From positions 124,001 through 188,000 of the forward strand of contig NZ_JAVFVV010000003.1 in the NCBI RefSeq assembly GCF_030929505.1: a stretch of 64,000 bases of DNA, read 5' to 3'. The notes under the pieces were generated by a model, which did not search any database, was not told the origin of the DNA, and saw only the letters and a program-made list of their open reading frames with translations. The stretch is from Mesorhizobium sp. LHD-90. Its GTDB lineage: Bacteria > Pseudomonadota > Alphaproteobacteria > Rhizobiales > Rhizobiaceae. A program made the translations under genes and the position numbers. This document shows, piece by piece, positions 46,767-56,199 of this stretch; within the stretch, counting starts at the first letter, position 1, and every line of letters begins with the position of its first letter.

Positions 46767-47150
46767 GTCGAGCCTCGTAAGGAGCCGCCGCGTCTGCGGC
46801 AGCCTTGGTCCCAAGCCCCCGCACACGCTCTCGCGGCGGCGTATCCGTACGATGCCGCTGAGCCGACGAATCGGTTACGGCAGGCGGCTCTGCGGGAGCC
46901 GTTGGCACGACCGGCTGCTGGTTGTGGTCCTTATCCCGTTGGGCGATGTCTCATATCATTTCGGAAAATCAAGAATCGGATCGCACAGTCGCAAATTTGC
47001 GAATTTGCGTCATTCGTGTCGTATTCGCGCGTACCGCTCCTCCCGCAAAGTTGCACATTCCCTCGGGGAACAGCCGCCCGTTCGCTTTGACATTGCGGAC
47101 CGGATGCGGAATGCTAACGGCGAAAAGCCAAAAAAGAGCGGGAGTTTGCA
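46767..47150. other. Regulatory gap before the oligopeptide ABC operon
   Basis: A 384-bp divergent region between the M15-like gene and the binding-protein gene. I see no gene. The last 200 bp are AT-richer and hold the palindrome at 46990-47001; promoters for both directions are expected here. Confidence 0.6.
46990..47009. promoter_or_regulatory. Palindrome upstream of the oligopeptide ABC operon
   Basis: CGCAAATTTGCG (46990-47001) is a perfect 12-bp palindrome, and a further AATTTGCG half-site (47002-47009) follows directly, making three half-sites in tandem. It is about 140 bp before the first gene of the transporter and is a reasonable repressor site for it. Confidence 0.5.
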
Positions 47151-48803
47151 ATGACATTCTACAAAAGCAATGGGGATCGCGTTCCCGGGCACATCGAAAA
47201 GATGGCCGAGAGCGTGAAGGCAGGGAAGGTGGATCGCCGCGAGTTCCTGGCGATGGCCAGCGTTTTCGGCGCCTCGACCGCGATGGCCTACGGCATGATC
47301 GGACTGGCCGCGCCGACCCCGGCGATGGCGCAGGAGCCCAAGAAGGGCGGCGTGCTGAAGGTGGCCATGTGGGTCAAGGACCCCAAGGATCCGCGCCTCG
47401 CCGACTGGTCGGAGATTTCCAACGCGGAGCGCCAGGCGCTCGAGCCGCTCGTGAAGTACACAAGGGACTACACGTTTGAACCCTATCTGCTGGAAGGCTG
47501 GGACATCAACGACGATGCCACCGAATACACGCTGAAGCTGCGCCCGGGTGTGACCTGGAACAATGGCGACACCTTCACGGCGGAAGACGTCATCTTCAAC
47601 TTCACCCGCTGGGCCGACAAGAGCGCCGAGGGCAACTCGATGCCGGGCCGCCTCGGCACGCTGGTCGACGAAGCCAGCGGCAAGCTGCGCGAAGGCTCGG
47701 TCGAGAAGGTCGACGATCTGACAGTGAAGCTCAAGCTCACCAAGCCGGACATCGCGCTGATCCCGCAGCTCTGCGACTATCCGGCGCTGGTCGTGCACCG
47801 CTCCTTCGACGAGACCGGCGCGAATTTCGTCAAGAACCCGATCGGCACCGGGCCGTTCGAGCTGGTCTCCTACGACGTCGGCCAGAAGGTGGTCTACAAG
47901 CGCCGCGAGGACGGCAAGTGGTGGGGCGGCGAGGCCTATCTCGACGGCGTCGAGTTCATCGACTACGGCACCGATCCGTCGGCGATGGTGTCGGCCTTCG
48001 AGGCCGGCGAGGTCCATACCAACCACGAGACCTCGGCGGACTACGTGACGATCCTCGAGGGCGTCGGCGCCGTCACCTCGGAGGCCGTTACGGCGGCGAC
48101 CATCGTGGCGCGCACCAACGTCGCCAACAAGCCGTATGACGACCAGAAGGTGCGCAACGCCCTGCAGCTCGGCGTCGACAATGCCATCGTGCTGCAGCTC
48201 GGCTACGGCAATGCCGGCGTGACCGCTGAAAACCACCACGTTGCGCCGATCCATCCGGAATATGTCGAGCTGCCGAAAGTGCCGCGCGACGCCGCCAAGG
48301 CCAAGGCGTTGATGGCCGAAGCCGGCCAGGCCGACTTCGAGCACGAGCTGATCACCGTCGATGAGGACTGGCACAAGAACACCGGCGACGCGATCGCCGC
48401 GCAATTGCGCGACGCCGGCATCAAGGTGAAGCGCAAAGTGCTGCCCGGCTCTACCTTCTGGAACGACTGGACGAAATATCCGTACTCGATGACCAACTGG
48501 AACATGCGCCCGCTGGGCATCCAGGTGGTCGCCATCGCCTACCGCACGGGCGAGGCCTGGAACGAGGCCGCCTACTCCAACCCGGATCTCGACGCCAAGA
48601 TCAACGAGGCGCTGGGGATCGCCGATGCCGAGAAGCGCAAGGCCGTGATGAAGGACATCGAGACGATCCTGCAGAGTTCCGGCATCATCATCCAGCCGTA
48701 CTGGCGCAAGCTCTACAACAGCTCGATGCCGGTTGTGAAAAACCACGGCATGCATCCGACCTTCGAGCACGATTTCGGCAAGGTCTGGCTCGACGAAGCT
48801 TGA
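47151..48803 (+). CDS. Oligopeptide-type ABC transporter substrate-binding protein (family 5)
   Basis: A 550-residue periplasmic protein. Arg29-Arg30 in [19 protein letters not shown] followed by A-x-A near AMAQEP form a Tat-type signal with an unusually long 28-residue n-region. The mature part shows family-5 features: [26 protein letters not shown] and the I-G-T-G-P-F-E-L motif. Family members bind peptides, glycosides, opines or nickel; the ligand here is unknown. It is the first gene of a transporter operon with two permeases and a double ATPase. A GC-rich hairpin (48819-48839) right after its stop probably keeps its transcript more abundant than that of the permeases. Confidence 0.93.
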   Translation: MTFYKSNGDRVPGHIEKMAESVKAGKVDRREFLAMASVFGASTAMAYGMIGLAAPTPAMAQEPKKGGVLKVAMWVKDPKDPRLADWSEISNAERQALEPLVKYTRDYTFEPYLLEGWDINDDATEYTLKLRPGVTWNNGDTFTAEDVIFNFTRWADKSAEGNSMPGRLGTLVDEASGKLREGSVEKVDDLTVKLKLTKPDIALIPQLCDYPALVVHRSFDETGANFVKNPIGTGPFELVSYDVGQKVVYKRREDGKWWGGEAYLDGVEFIDYGTDPSAMVSAFEAGEVHTNHETSADYVTILEGVGAVTSEAVTAATIVARTNVANKPYDDQKVRNALQLGVDNAIVLQLGYGNAGVTAENHHVAPIHPEYVELPKVPRDAAKAKALMAEAGQADFEHELITVDEDWHKNTGDAIAAQLRDAGIKVKRKVLPGSTFWNDWTKYPYSMTNWNMRPLGIQVVAIAYRTGEAWNEAAYSNPDLDAKINEALGIADAEKRKAVMKDIETILQSSGIIIQPYWRKLYNSSMPVVKNHGMHPTFEHDFGKVWLDEA

Positions 48804-48818
48804 TCTCGGAGTTTGCGG

Positions 48819-48839
48819 AAGGGGGCGGCATGCCCCCTT
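48819..48839. terminator. Hairpin between binding-protein and permease genes
   Basis: AAGGGGGC (48819-48826) pairs with GCCCCCTT (48832-48839) across GGCAT. A short T-run ends the stem. It lies 15 bp after the binding-protein stop and 53 bp before the permease gene, so it can serve as a partial terminator or a 3' stabiliser inside the operon. Confidence 0.65.
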
Positions 48840-48892
48840 TCCAGCCTTATCGGGGTGACGACCACTGACCCCAACCCGCACGGCAGGGGGCG

Positions 48893-49933
48893 ATGATGCT
48901 TGCTTTCATTCTGCGCCGTCTCGGCACCATGCTCGTCACGATGCTGTGCCTGACGATGGTCGTCTTCTTCATGGTCAATCTCGAGCCGAACCTGAAGAAG
49001 CTCGCGATCAGCCAGCTCGATATGCGTTCGCCGCCGGAGCAGCTCGAAAGCTGGCTGGTCAAGAACGGCTATCGCCAGAACTTCTTCGTGCGCTACGGCC
49101 AGTGGATCGGCGTCATCCGGAAACAGCCGAACGTCGACCCGGAGACCGGCAAGGCGACACCACGTTTCTCTTTCTGCAACGAGCCGGCCGAGCCCTATTT
49201 CGGCGGCATTTTGCAGGGCGACTTCGGCTGCTCGACCAAGTTCAAGACGACCGTCTCGGCAAAACTCTGGCCGGCGCTGGGCGCCACCGGCATCCTGATG
49301 TTCTGGGTGATGGTGACCATGGTGCCGATCTCGCTGCTTGTCGGCATCCTTGCCGGCATGCGGGAAGGGTCGCGGACCGACCGAAGTCTTTCGGTGGCCT
49401 CCATCGCCACGACCGCCACGCCCGAATATGTGTCGGGCGTCATCTTCACCGTCATCTTCGCCTCGTGGCTCGGATGGCTGAACGGCTCGGCGGCGTCGGC
49501 AACCAGCCAGGGCATCACTTTCTATAATTTCACGCTGCCGGTGATGACGATGGCCGTCTATGGCATCGGCTATATCGCCCGCATGACCCGCGCCTCGATG
49601 GTCGAGGTGATGACGCAGCAATATATCCGCACCGCCAGGCTGAAGGGGCTCTCCTTCTCCGGCGTGGTCATCAAGCACGCGCTGCGCAATGCGCTGATCG
49701 CGCCGTTCACCGTCATCATGCTGCAGTTCCCGTGGCTGCTGACCGGCGTGGTGATCGTCGAGACGATGTTCCGTTACCAGGGTTTCGGCTTCACACTGGT
49801 GGAGGCGGCGGGCAACAACGACATCGACCTGCTGCTCGGCTGTTCTCTGGTCTCGGTGTTCGTCGTGCTGTTCACACAGCTCATCTCCGACGTGGGTTAC
49901 GCCTACCTCAACCCGCGCATCCGCGTGCAGTAG
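48893..49933 (+). CDS. Oligopeptide-type ABC transporter permease, DppB/OppB-like
   Basis: A 346-residue inner-membrane permease starting at ATG 48893 (a second ATG follows at once). It opens with MMLAFILRRLGTMLVTMLCL-T, as DppB proteins do. The conserved C-terminal part holds YIRTARLKGLSFSGVVIKHA-LRNALIAP (the EAA contact loop) and VVIVETMFRYQGFG. The periplasmic loop between about residues 40 and 140 is longer than in E. coli DppB and includes a Cys pair. It pairs with the DppC-like subunit encoded 12 bp downstream. Confidence 0.93.
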   Translation: MMLAFILRRLGTMLVTMLCLTMVVFFMVNLEPNLKKLAISQLDMRSPPEQLESWLVKNGYRQNFFVRYGQWIGVIRKQPNVDPETGKATPRFSFCNEPAEPYFGGILQGDFGCSTKFKTTVSAKLWPALGATGILMFWVMVTMVPISLLVGILAGMREGSRTDRSLSVASIATTATPEYVSGVIFTVIFASWLGWLNGSAASATSQGITFYNFTLPVMTMAVYGIGYIARMTRASMVEVMTQQYIRTARLKGLSFSGVVIKHALRNALIAPFTVIMLQFPWLLTGVVIVETMFRYQGFGFTLVEAAGNNDIDLLLGCSLVSVFVVLFTQLISDVGYAYLNPRIRVQ

Positions 49934-49945
49934 GAGCGAGCGCCC

Positions 49946-51103
49946 GTGCCAACTGAAACCATCGGCGCTTTCCAGATCATTCTCGGCGCGATCGGCCGCT
50001 TCTGGCCGGTGTGGCTGGCGCTGGCGATCGTATTTGGTGCGAGCATCTATTACCGGAAGAAGCTCGGCCTCTACGGCCAGCTCTTCGGCACCGGCGTCGG
50101 CATCGCCGGCGTGCTGATCTGCGGGTTCTGGCTGTTCACCGCGATCTTCGCCTCGACCATCGCGCCTTTCGATCCGCTGGCGCAGATCCCGGTGATGAAG
50201 GACGCGTTGCCGGGGGCCGTCGTGCCGGACGGCGGCGGCATCTACTATTTCGGTGGCGACAAGCTGGCGCGCGATATCTTCAGCCGCATGGTCTACGGCA
50301 GCCAGATCGTGATGATCATCGCCCCCGCCGCCACCGCCTTCGCGCTGATGGTGGGCGCCACGCTCGGCCTGCCTGCGGGATATTACGGCGGCAGGATCGA
50401 CTCGGTGCTGTCGTTCCTCGCGAACCTGGTGCTGGCCTTCCCGGTGATCCTGCTGTTCTACCTGCTGGTGACGCCCGGCATCGTCGAGACGGGATTGCCC
50501 AGGTGGATGGCCGGCCTGTTCTTCCTGTTCCCGATCATCTTCTTCGTGGCGCTGTTCTACACGCGCTTCAAGAACCGGCCGGAGCGCCTCTATCCGCTGC
50601 TCGCGATCACAATCATACTCGGCGGCTGGATCTATGCCGGGCTGGTGTTCGACGCCGATCCGCTCGGCATCGTCCGCATCGATCCCAACCAGCTCAACAT
50701 TTTTGTGGCGGTGGTTTTCGCGTCGTCGCCCGGCGTGTTCCGCATCGTGCGCGGCCTGGTGATGGATATCAAGACGCGCGACTACATCGCGGCGGCGCAG
50801 ACGCGCGGCGAGACGCCGTGGTACATCATGCTTTGGGAAATCCTGCCCAATGCGCGCGGGCCGCTGATCGTCGATGCCTGCCTGCGCATCGGCTACACGA
50901 CGATCCTGCTCGGCACGCTGGGCTATTTCGGGCTTGGGCTGGCGCCCGAGAGCCCCGACTGGGGCACGGCGATCAAGGACGCCAGCCGGCTGCTGCGCTC
51001 GTTCATCCACCCGGCGCTGCCGCCGACGATCGCGCTGATGAGTTTCGTGCTGGGGCTGAACCTGCTGGCGGATGCACTGCGCGAGCAGTCGCTGAAGGAT
51101 TGA
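49946..51103 (+). CDS. Oligopeptide-type ABC transporter permease, DppC/OppC-like
   Basis: A 385-residue permease from GTG 49946, with TAGGAGCGAG upstream and a 12-bp gap from the DppB-like gene. The N-terminal segment has two membrane spans before the OppC-like core. Core features are GGDKLARDIFSRMVYGSQI, LPAGYYGGRIDSVLSFLANL, DYIAAAQTRGETPWYIMLWE-ILPNARGPLIVD (EAA loop) and GYFGLGLAPESPDWGTAI. It is about 80 residues longer than E. coli DppC; the extra residues form added membrane segments at the start and in the middle (about residues 165-230). Confidence 0.93.
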   Translation: MPTETIGAFQIILGAIGRFWPVWLALAIVFGASIYYRKKLGLYGQLFGTGVGIAGVLICGFWLFTAIFASTIAPFDPLAQIPVMKDALPGAVVPDGGGIYYFGGDKLARDIFSRMVYGSQIVMIIAPAATAFALMVGATLGLPAGYYGGRIDSVLSFLANLVLAFPVILLFYLLVTPGIVETGLPRWMAGLFFLFPIIFFVALFYTRFKNRPERLYPLLAITIILGGWIYAGLVFDADPLGIVRIDPNQLNIFVAVVFASSPGVFRIVRGLVMDIKTRDYIAAAQTRGETPWYIMLWEILPNARGPLIVDACLRIGYTTILLGTLGYFGLGLAPESPDWGTAIKDASRLLRSFIHPALPPTIALMSFVLGLNLLADALREQSLKD

Positions 51104-51129
51104 GGATGGTAGGCGCCGGCCTCCCCGCC

Positions 51130-51300
51130 TCACCCTCCCCCTTGTGGGGAGGGTCGGCGAACGGTTGGAGCGAAGCGGAACACCGCGAGACGGGGTGGGG
51201 GTATTTCCAATTCCCGCTGGTGCAGCGTCGAACCCCTGACGTCTTGACCCCCACCCCGATCCGCTGCGCGGATCGACCCTCCCCGCAAGGGGGAGGGTGA
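51130..51300. repeat. Intergenic palindromic repeat, type C
   Basis: 27-bp arms at 51130-51156 and 51274-51300 are inverted with one mismatch; each arm holds its own small hairpin. The centre holds another complementary pair (GGGGTGGGGGT and ACCCCCACCCC). The element fills the 210-bp gap between the DppC-like and ATPase genes inside the operon. Confidence 0.85.
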
Positions 51301-51313
51301 GAGGAGCATCACG

Positions 51314-53773
51314 ATGAACGAAGCCGTCAAAGCCACGACCATCGAGAACGCCCGGCCGATCCTGGAGATCGAAAACCTCTCCATCTCTTTCTTCACCAAG
51401 CGCGGCGAGATCCCCGCCGTGATGGACTTTTCCTGCACGGTGCAGCCCGGCGAGGCGATGGGCATCGTCGGCGAATCCGGCTGCGGCAAGTCGACCGTGT
51501 CGCTCGGCATCATGCGCGACCTGTCGAATGTCGGAAAGATCGTCGGCGGGCGGATCAAGTTCAAAGGCAAGGACATGGGCGACATGAGCCCGGAGGAGCT
51601 GCGCTCCATCCGCGGCAACGAGATCGCCATGATCTACCAGGAGCCGATGGCGAGCCTCAACCCGGCGATGAAGGTCGGCCAGCAGCTCATGGAAGTGCCG
51701 ATCCTGCATGACAAGGTGTCGAAGGAGGAGGCCTATAAACGCGCGCTGGAGACGGTGCGGGCGGTGCGCCTGCCAGATCCGGAGCGCATGATGCGCAGCT
51801 ATCCGCACCAGCTTTCCGGCGGCCAGCAGCAGCGCATCGTGATCGCCATGGCGCTGCTGTCGAAGCCGGCGCTGTTGCTGCTCGACGAGCCGACCACGGC
51901 GCTGGACGTTACCGTCGAGGCCGGCATCGTCGAACTGGTGAAGGGGCTGGGAAAACAGTTCGGCACGTCGATGATCTTCGTGTCGCATAATCTCGGGCTG
52001 ATCCTGGAGACCTGCGACAAGATCACGGTGATGTATTCGGGCGAGGCGGTGGAGACCGGCCGCATCGAGGACGTGTTCGACCGCATGCGCCACCCCTATA
52101 CGCAGGGTCTGTTCCGCTCGATCCCGCTGCCCGGCGCCGACAAGAACGCGCGGCCGCTGATCGCCATTCCGGGGCAATTGCCGCTGCCGCACGAGCGGCC
52201 GAAGGGTTGCAATTTCGGGCCGCGCTGCCAGCATTTCGTCAAGGGGCGCTGCGACGCCGACGAGATCCCGATGATCCCGGTCGAGGGCCATGAGGGGCAT
52301 TATTCGCGCTGCATCCGCTTCAACGAGATCGACTGGGCGGCGCTGCCGGAGGGCGCGCGCAAGTCGACCGAGCCGGTGAAGCCCGGCGCGCCGGTGCTGA
52401 AGATCGACGACCTGAAGAAATACTACCGCGTCGTCGCCAACGAAGTGTTCGGCGGCAGCGGCGAGGGCCGCGTCGTCAAGGCCAACGAGGCGATCAGTTT
52501 TGAGGCACGCGAAAGCGAGACGGTGGCCATCGTCGGCGAATCCGGCTGCGGAAAGTCGACGCTGGCAAAGGTGCTGCTCGGGCTGGAGACGGCGAGCTCG
52601 GGCAAGGTGACGCTCGGCAATAAGCAGATCCAGTCGACCGGCATCGAGACGCGCGACGTGCAGACGGTGTCGTCGATCCAGATGGTGTTCCAGAACCCGT
52701 TCGACACGCTGAACCCCAGCCACTCCGTCGGTTCGCAGATCATCCGCACGCTGGAGAAGTTCGGCGTCGGCCAGACGGTGGCCGACCGCAAGAAGCGCAT
52801 GTTCGAGCTGCTCGACCTGGTAAAACTGCCGCGGGCTTTCGCCGAGCGCATGCCGCGCCAGCTCTCGGGCGGCCAGAAGCAGCGCATCGGCGTGGCGCGT
52901 GCCTTTGCAGGATCGGCCAAGGTGGTGGTGGCGGACGAGCCCGTCTCGGCGCTCGACGTGTCGGTGCAGGCGGCCGTCACCGAACTCCTGATGGACATCC
53001 AGCGCAAGAACAAGACGACCATGCTCTTCATTAGCCACGATCTTTCCGTGGTGCGCTACATCGCCGACCGCGTGGTGGTCATGTATCTCGGCCACATCGT
53101 CGAGCAGGGCACGACCGACCAGATTTTTGCGCCGCCCTACCACCCCTATACGGAGGCATTGCTGTCGGCGATCCCGATCGCCGACACGTCGGTGGTCAAG
53201 AAACACATCGTGCTGGAAGGCGATATCCCCTCGGCGATGAACCCGCCGTCCGGATGCCCGTTCCAGACGCGCTGCCGCTGGAAAAAATTCGTGCCTGGCA
53301 ACAAATGCGAGACGCAACTGCCGCCGCTGAAGGCGCTGGGCGACGGCCATATGAGCCTGTGCTGGCTGGACGACGAGCAGCTCGCAACGATGGAGCCGGT
53401 GATCTCCTTCGAGGGCGGCGGGACCGAGCCGCCTGTCAAGGATCCCGTGCCGGAGGATGCGCATCCGGGGACCGGACCGGGGTTCGCCGGGACCCCGCCG
53501 CAACGGCCCCACGGCAAGGTGGCGAGCGCCGGCGCGAGCGAGGACGAGGGCGCCTTCGAGCAGGCCGAGGCGCGCGGCCATGCCCGTGCCCATGAGCAGC
53601 GCGACGACCGCTCCGAGGATTTTGGCGCGACGCGCGACGCCAATACCGATGTCGGGCCGATCGCCCCGCTGCAGGTCGGAGACGGACGGCAGGCGGACGA
53701 CGCCGACGTGCCGTCGGCCTTCGAAGACGATGTTCCGGACGAGGGCGCGGAAAGGAAACCTGAAAAGCCGTAG
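51314..53773 (+). CDS. Fused oligopeptide ABC transporter ATPase (DppD-DppF-like) with acidic tail
   Basis: An 819-residue protein with two complete ATPase domains. The first has Walker A Lys59 (GESGCGKST), LSGGQQQRIVIAMAL, and LLLLDEPTTALDVTVEAG. The second has Walker A Lys414, LSGGQKQRIGVARAFAG, and VVADEPVSALDVSVQAAV. Each is followed by an oligopeptide C-terminal region with iron-sulfur-type cysteines (C-N-F-G-P-R-C and CPFQTRCRWKKF). From about residue 705 on, a 115-residue tail rich in Asp, Glu, Gly, Pro and Ala is unlike any ATPase region; it ends E-R-K-P-E-K-P. AGAGGAGC precedes ATG 51314. It powers the transporter encoded upstream; the two ATPases are separate proteins in E. coli. 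Confidence 0.93.
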   Translation: MNEAVKATTIENARPILEIENLSISFFTKRGEIPAVMDFSCTVQPGEAMGIVGESGCGKSTVSLGIMRDLSNVGKIVGGRIKFKGKDMGDMSPEELRSIRGNEIAMIYQEPMASLNPAMKVGQQLMEVPILHDKVSKEEAYKRALETVRAVRLPDPERMMRSYPHQLSGGQQQRIVIAMALLSKPALLLLDEPTTALDVTVEAGIVELVKGLGKQFGTSMIFVSHNLGLILETCDKITVMYSGEAVETGRIEDVFDRMRHPYTQGLFRSIPLPGADKNARPLIAIPGQLPLPHERPKGCNFGPRCQHFVKGRCDADEIPMIPVEGHEGHYSRCIRFNEIDWAALPEGARKSTEPVKPGAPVLKIDDLKKYYRVVANEVFGGSGEGRVVKANEAISFEARESETVAIVGESGCGKSTLAKVLLGLETASSGKVTLGNKQIQSTGIETRDVQTVSSIQMVFQNPFDTLNPSHSVGSQIIRTLEKFGVGQTVADRKKRMFELLDLVKLPRAFAERMPRQLSGGQKQRIGVARAFAGSAKVVVADEPVSALDVSVQAAVTELLMDIQRKNKTTMLFISHDLSVVRYIADRVVVMYLGHIVEQGTTDQIFAPPYHPYTEALLSAIPIADTSVVKKHIVLEGDIPSAMNPPSGCPFQTRCRWKKFVPGNKCETQLPPLKALGDGHMSLCWLDDEQLATMEPVISFEGGGTEPPVKDPVPEDAHPGTGPGFAGTPPQRPHGKVASAGASEDEGAFEQAEARGHARAHEQRDDRSEDFGATRDANTDVGPIAPLQVGDGRQADDADVPSAFEDDVPDEGAERKPEKP

Positions 53774-53832
53774 GCCGCGCCTCGCCAGGTAAGATCCGGG
53801 ATTGACGGGCAGCCGTTGCTTTCGCGGCCGGT

Positions 53833-54420
53833 TCAACCGCCGCAGGAGCGGAGCTGGGCCTGGTAGCGCCGCGCCATCTGGTCGGTGTCGCGCGCGTATT
53901 TCTGGATGCCCTCGCTCCAGTTGCCGCGCTTGAAGCCGCCCCAGCCGTGGTAATAGGCGAGGTAGAGGCGAAAAGTGTCGTCGGGCGCGACGCCGTAGTT
54001 GCTCACCGTCTTGGAATGATACCAGCCAACAAAGTCGACCGCGTCGGCGAACTTGGTGCGGCGCGCGGCAAAATTGCCGGTCTCGCGCTGGTATTGCGAC
54101 CAGGTGCCGTTGAGCGCCTGCGAATAGCCGTAGGCGCTGGACACGCGCGTCCACGGGATGAAGCCGAGGAGTTTTGTGCGCTTTGGCCGTGCATTGCCCT
54201 TGAAGCCAGATTCCTTTCGCACCGTCGCCATCAGCACGTGGACGGGGATGCCGTATTTCCGCTCGGTGGCTTTCGCCGACCGCTGCCAGTTGTCGAGCCA
54301 GCCGTCGCGCTGCTCGAAGACCGCGCAGATGTCGTTGATGCGGCTGGGCGGCGTGGCGCAGGCCGACAGCGCCAGCAGAAGCGCAACCGGTACGATTTTA
54401 CTAAAACGCGACGCAACCAT
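53833..54420 (-). CDS. Lytic transglycosylase-like lipoprotein (SLT fold)
   Basis: A 195-residue protein with a lipoprotein signal whose lipobox is LALSAC (lipidated Cys21). The mature part fits an SLT-type lysozyme-like domain: GIPVHVLMATVRKESGFKGN contains the expected catalytic glutamate (K-E-S-G-F), followed by SSAYGYSQALNGTWSQYQRE and YLAYYHGWGGFKRGNW. It should cleave glycan strands of peptidoglycan from the periplasmic face of a membrane. It converges with the ATPase gene (60-bp gap) and is not linked to a wall-synthesis operon here. ATG 54420 is the natural start. Confidence 0.9.
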   Translation of the reverse strand: MVASRFSKIVPVALLLALSACATPPSRINDICAVFEQRDGWLDNWQRSAKATERKYGIPVHVLMATVRKESGFKGNARPKRTKLLGFIPWTRVSSAYGYSQALNGTWSQYQRETGNFAARRTKFADAVDFVGWYHSKTVSNYGVAPDDTFRLYLAYYHGWGGFKRGNWSEGIQKYARDTDQMARRYQAQLRSCGG

Positions 54421-54628
54421 TGTCGGAGCAATAGGTGCAAAACATAAAAGGAGTCTTGCGGGCGGACTTAACCTTTGTGTCCGCGCGGTGGCGCCCCGAT
54501 GATCTTGTAGGTAATCCGACGCTTTCCGTCGTATTATTTCTATTCAAGCAAAACCGGTGACGCCGGGACTAAAATCGCGCCGGTAGATGACGGTTTCCTG
54601 ACAGCCGGGGCGGCAGGCTGGGTCTTTG

Positions 54629-56176
54629 ATGCCGGCCATGACAGGACTTCGCAGCAGACGCAGTGCCGAGCGGGCCCATTCCAGGGCCGGAGCCGCCATC
54701 CCGCAGCTTCCCGCCCGCAATGTGAGAAATCCCTATCCACCGATGCAGTTGCTGTCGGCGGACCAGATCGAGGCGATCCATGAGGCCTCGATGCACATCC
54801 TCGAAAATTTCGGCATCGAGGTGATGACTTCGCGCGCGCTCTCCCTGTTCGAGCAGGCGGGCGCGACGGTCGACCATACGACACACACCGTACGCCTCGA
54901 TCGCGGGCTGGTCGCGGAAAGGTTGCAAACGACGCGGCCTCGCTACCGGCTGACGTCCCGCAATCCGGACAAGGCGGTCGACATCGGCGGCGACACGATC
55001 AATTTCACGCTGGTCGCCGGGCCGCCGAATGTTCATGATCTCGAACGCGGGCGGCGGGCCGGCAATCTTCGCGATTATTGCGACCTGGTGCGACTGGCGC
55101 AGCATTTCAACTGCATCACCATGCTCGGCAACCAGGTCTGCGCGCCGGTCGAGTTGCCGGCGAATTCGCGCCACCTCGACACGTATTTCGCCAACCTGAC
55201 GCTGACCGACAAGGCGTTCCACGTGTCGGCGATCGGACGGGGCAGGGCGCTCGACGGCATCGAGATGATGGCGATCAGCCGAGGCCTGACGCTGGAGCAG
55301 TTGGCCGGCGAGCCCGGCGTGACCACCATCATCTCGGTGAACTCGCCGCGCCGCTTCGACGAGCAGATGGCCGAAGGGCTGATGACGATGGCCGAGTTTG
55401 GCCAGTCCGTTGCCGTCACGCCGTTCACGCTGATGGGCGCGATGAGCCCGGTGACGTTGGCCGGCGCGCTGGCGCAGCAGAATGCCGAGGCGCTGTTTGG
55501 CATCGTGCTGACGCAGCTTGTCCGGCCGGGCGCGCCGGTGATGTATGGCGCGTTCACCTCGAACGTCGATATGCGCTCCGGCGCTCCGGCCTTCGGCACG
55601 CCCGAAAACACCAAGGCGAACATCGCCTCCGGGCAACTGGCCCGCCGTTACAACCTGCCGTACCGGACGACGCCGGGCAGCGCCTCCAACGCCGCCGACG
55701 CGCAGGGCGCCTACGAGACCATGATGGCGCTGTGGGGCGCGGTTCTCGGCCACGGCAACCTCGTCTACCACGCGGCCGGCTGGCAGGAGGGCGGGCTGAC
55801 CGCGTCGTTCGAAAAATTCGTCCTCGACGTCGAGATGATCCAGCACATGATCGAGTTCCTGAAGCCTATTGAGGTCAACGACGGCGAACTGGCGCTGGAC
55901 GCGCTTGGTCGCGTGCCGACCGGCGGGCATTTCTTCGGCGATGCGCATACGCTGGAGCGCTATTCCACCGCCTTTTACCAGCCGATCGTGTCGAACTGGC
56001 AGAATTACGAGGCCTGGCAGGAAGCCGGCGCGCTGGACGCCACCCAGCGCGCGACGCGGGTGTGGAAGAAGGCGCTGGGGGAATATGTCGAGCCGGCGAT
56101 GGATGTTTCCGCGCGCGAGGCACTGGAGGCCTATGTGGCGAAACGCAGGGAGGAGATCGGGGATGGAGAGCCTTGA
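54629..56176 (+). CDS. Trimethylamine methyltransferase (MttB/COG5598) family protein, non-pyrrolysine
   Basis: A 515-residue TIM-barrel protein of the MttB superfamily. Family segments are L-S-x-D-Q-I-x-x-I-H-E-A-S (SADQIEAIHEASMHILENFG-IEV), FTLVAGPPNVHDLERGRRAG, F-T-L-M-G-A-M-S-P-V-T and FGTPENTKANIASGQLARRY. It has no internal stop codon, so it lacks pyrrolysine and cannot be the methanogen trimethylamine enzyme. Studied non-pyrrolysine members demethylate glycine betaine, proline betaine or carnitine. I use ATG 54629; TTG 54626 and ATG 54638 are alternatives. It is followed after a palindrome by a dimethylglycine-dehydrogenase-like gene. A quaternary amine is therefore the likely substrate (inference). 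Confidence 0.88.
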   Translation: MPAMTGLRSRRSAERAHSRAGAAIPQLPARNVRNPYPPMQLLSADQIEAIHEASMHILENFGIEVMTSRALSLFEQAGATVDHTTHTVRLDRGLVAERLQTTRPRYRLTSRNPDKAVDIGGDTINFTLVAGPPNVHDLERGRRAGNLRDYCDLVRLAQHFNCITMLGNQVCAPVELPANSRHLDTYFANLTLTDKAFHVSAIGRGRALDGIEMMAISRGLTLEQLAGEPGVTTIISVNSPRRFDEQMAEGLMTMAEFGQSVAVTPFTLMGAMSPVTLAGALAQQNAEALFGIVLTQLVRPGAPVMYGAFTSNVDMRSGAPAFGTPENTKANIASGQLARRYNLPYRTTPGSASNAADAQGAYETMMALWGAVLGHGNLVYHAAGWQEGGLTASFEKFVLDVEMIQHMIEFLKPIEVNDGELALDALGRVPTGGHFFGDAHTLERYSTAFYQPIVSNWQNYEAWQEAGALDATQRATRVWKKALGEYVEPAMDVSAREALEAYVAKRREEIGDGEP

Positions 56177-56199
56177 GGTTGCCGTGTTGCGTTCCTTCC

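Noticed and set aside
53440-53780. Hydrophobic antisense frame opposite the acidic tail of the ATPase
   Set aside because: It has no start codon with a ribosome site and is part of the long stop-free antisense frame; the acidic plus-strand tail is the simpler reading.
48713-54154. A minus-strand open frame of about 1800 codons opposite the oligopeptide transporter operon
   Set aside because: It is antisense to four clear ABC genes, is Arg/His-rich without domains, and arises because GC-rich codons leave the opposite frame free of stops. The same holds for the long antisense frames at 2107-3537, 5586-8489, 7775-9838, 9826-11811 and 42353-44455.
54629-56176. Pyrrolysine-containing trimethylamine methyltransferase
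   Set aside because: There is no in-frame TAG; the gene reads through as a non-pyrrolysine homologue.
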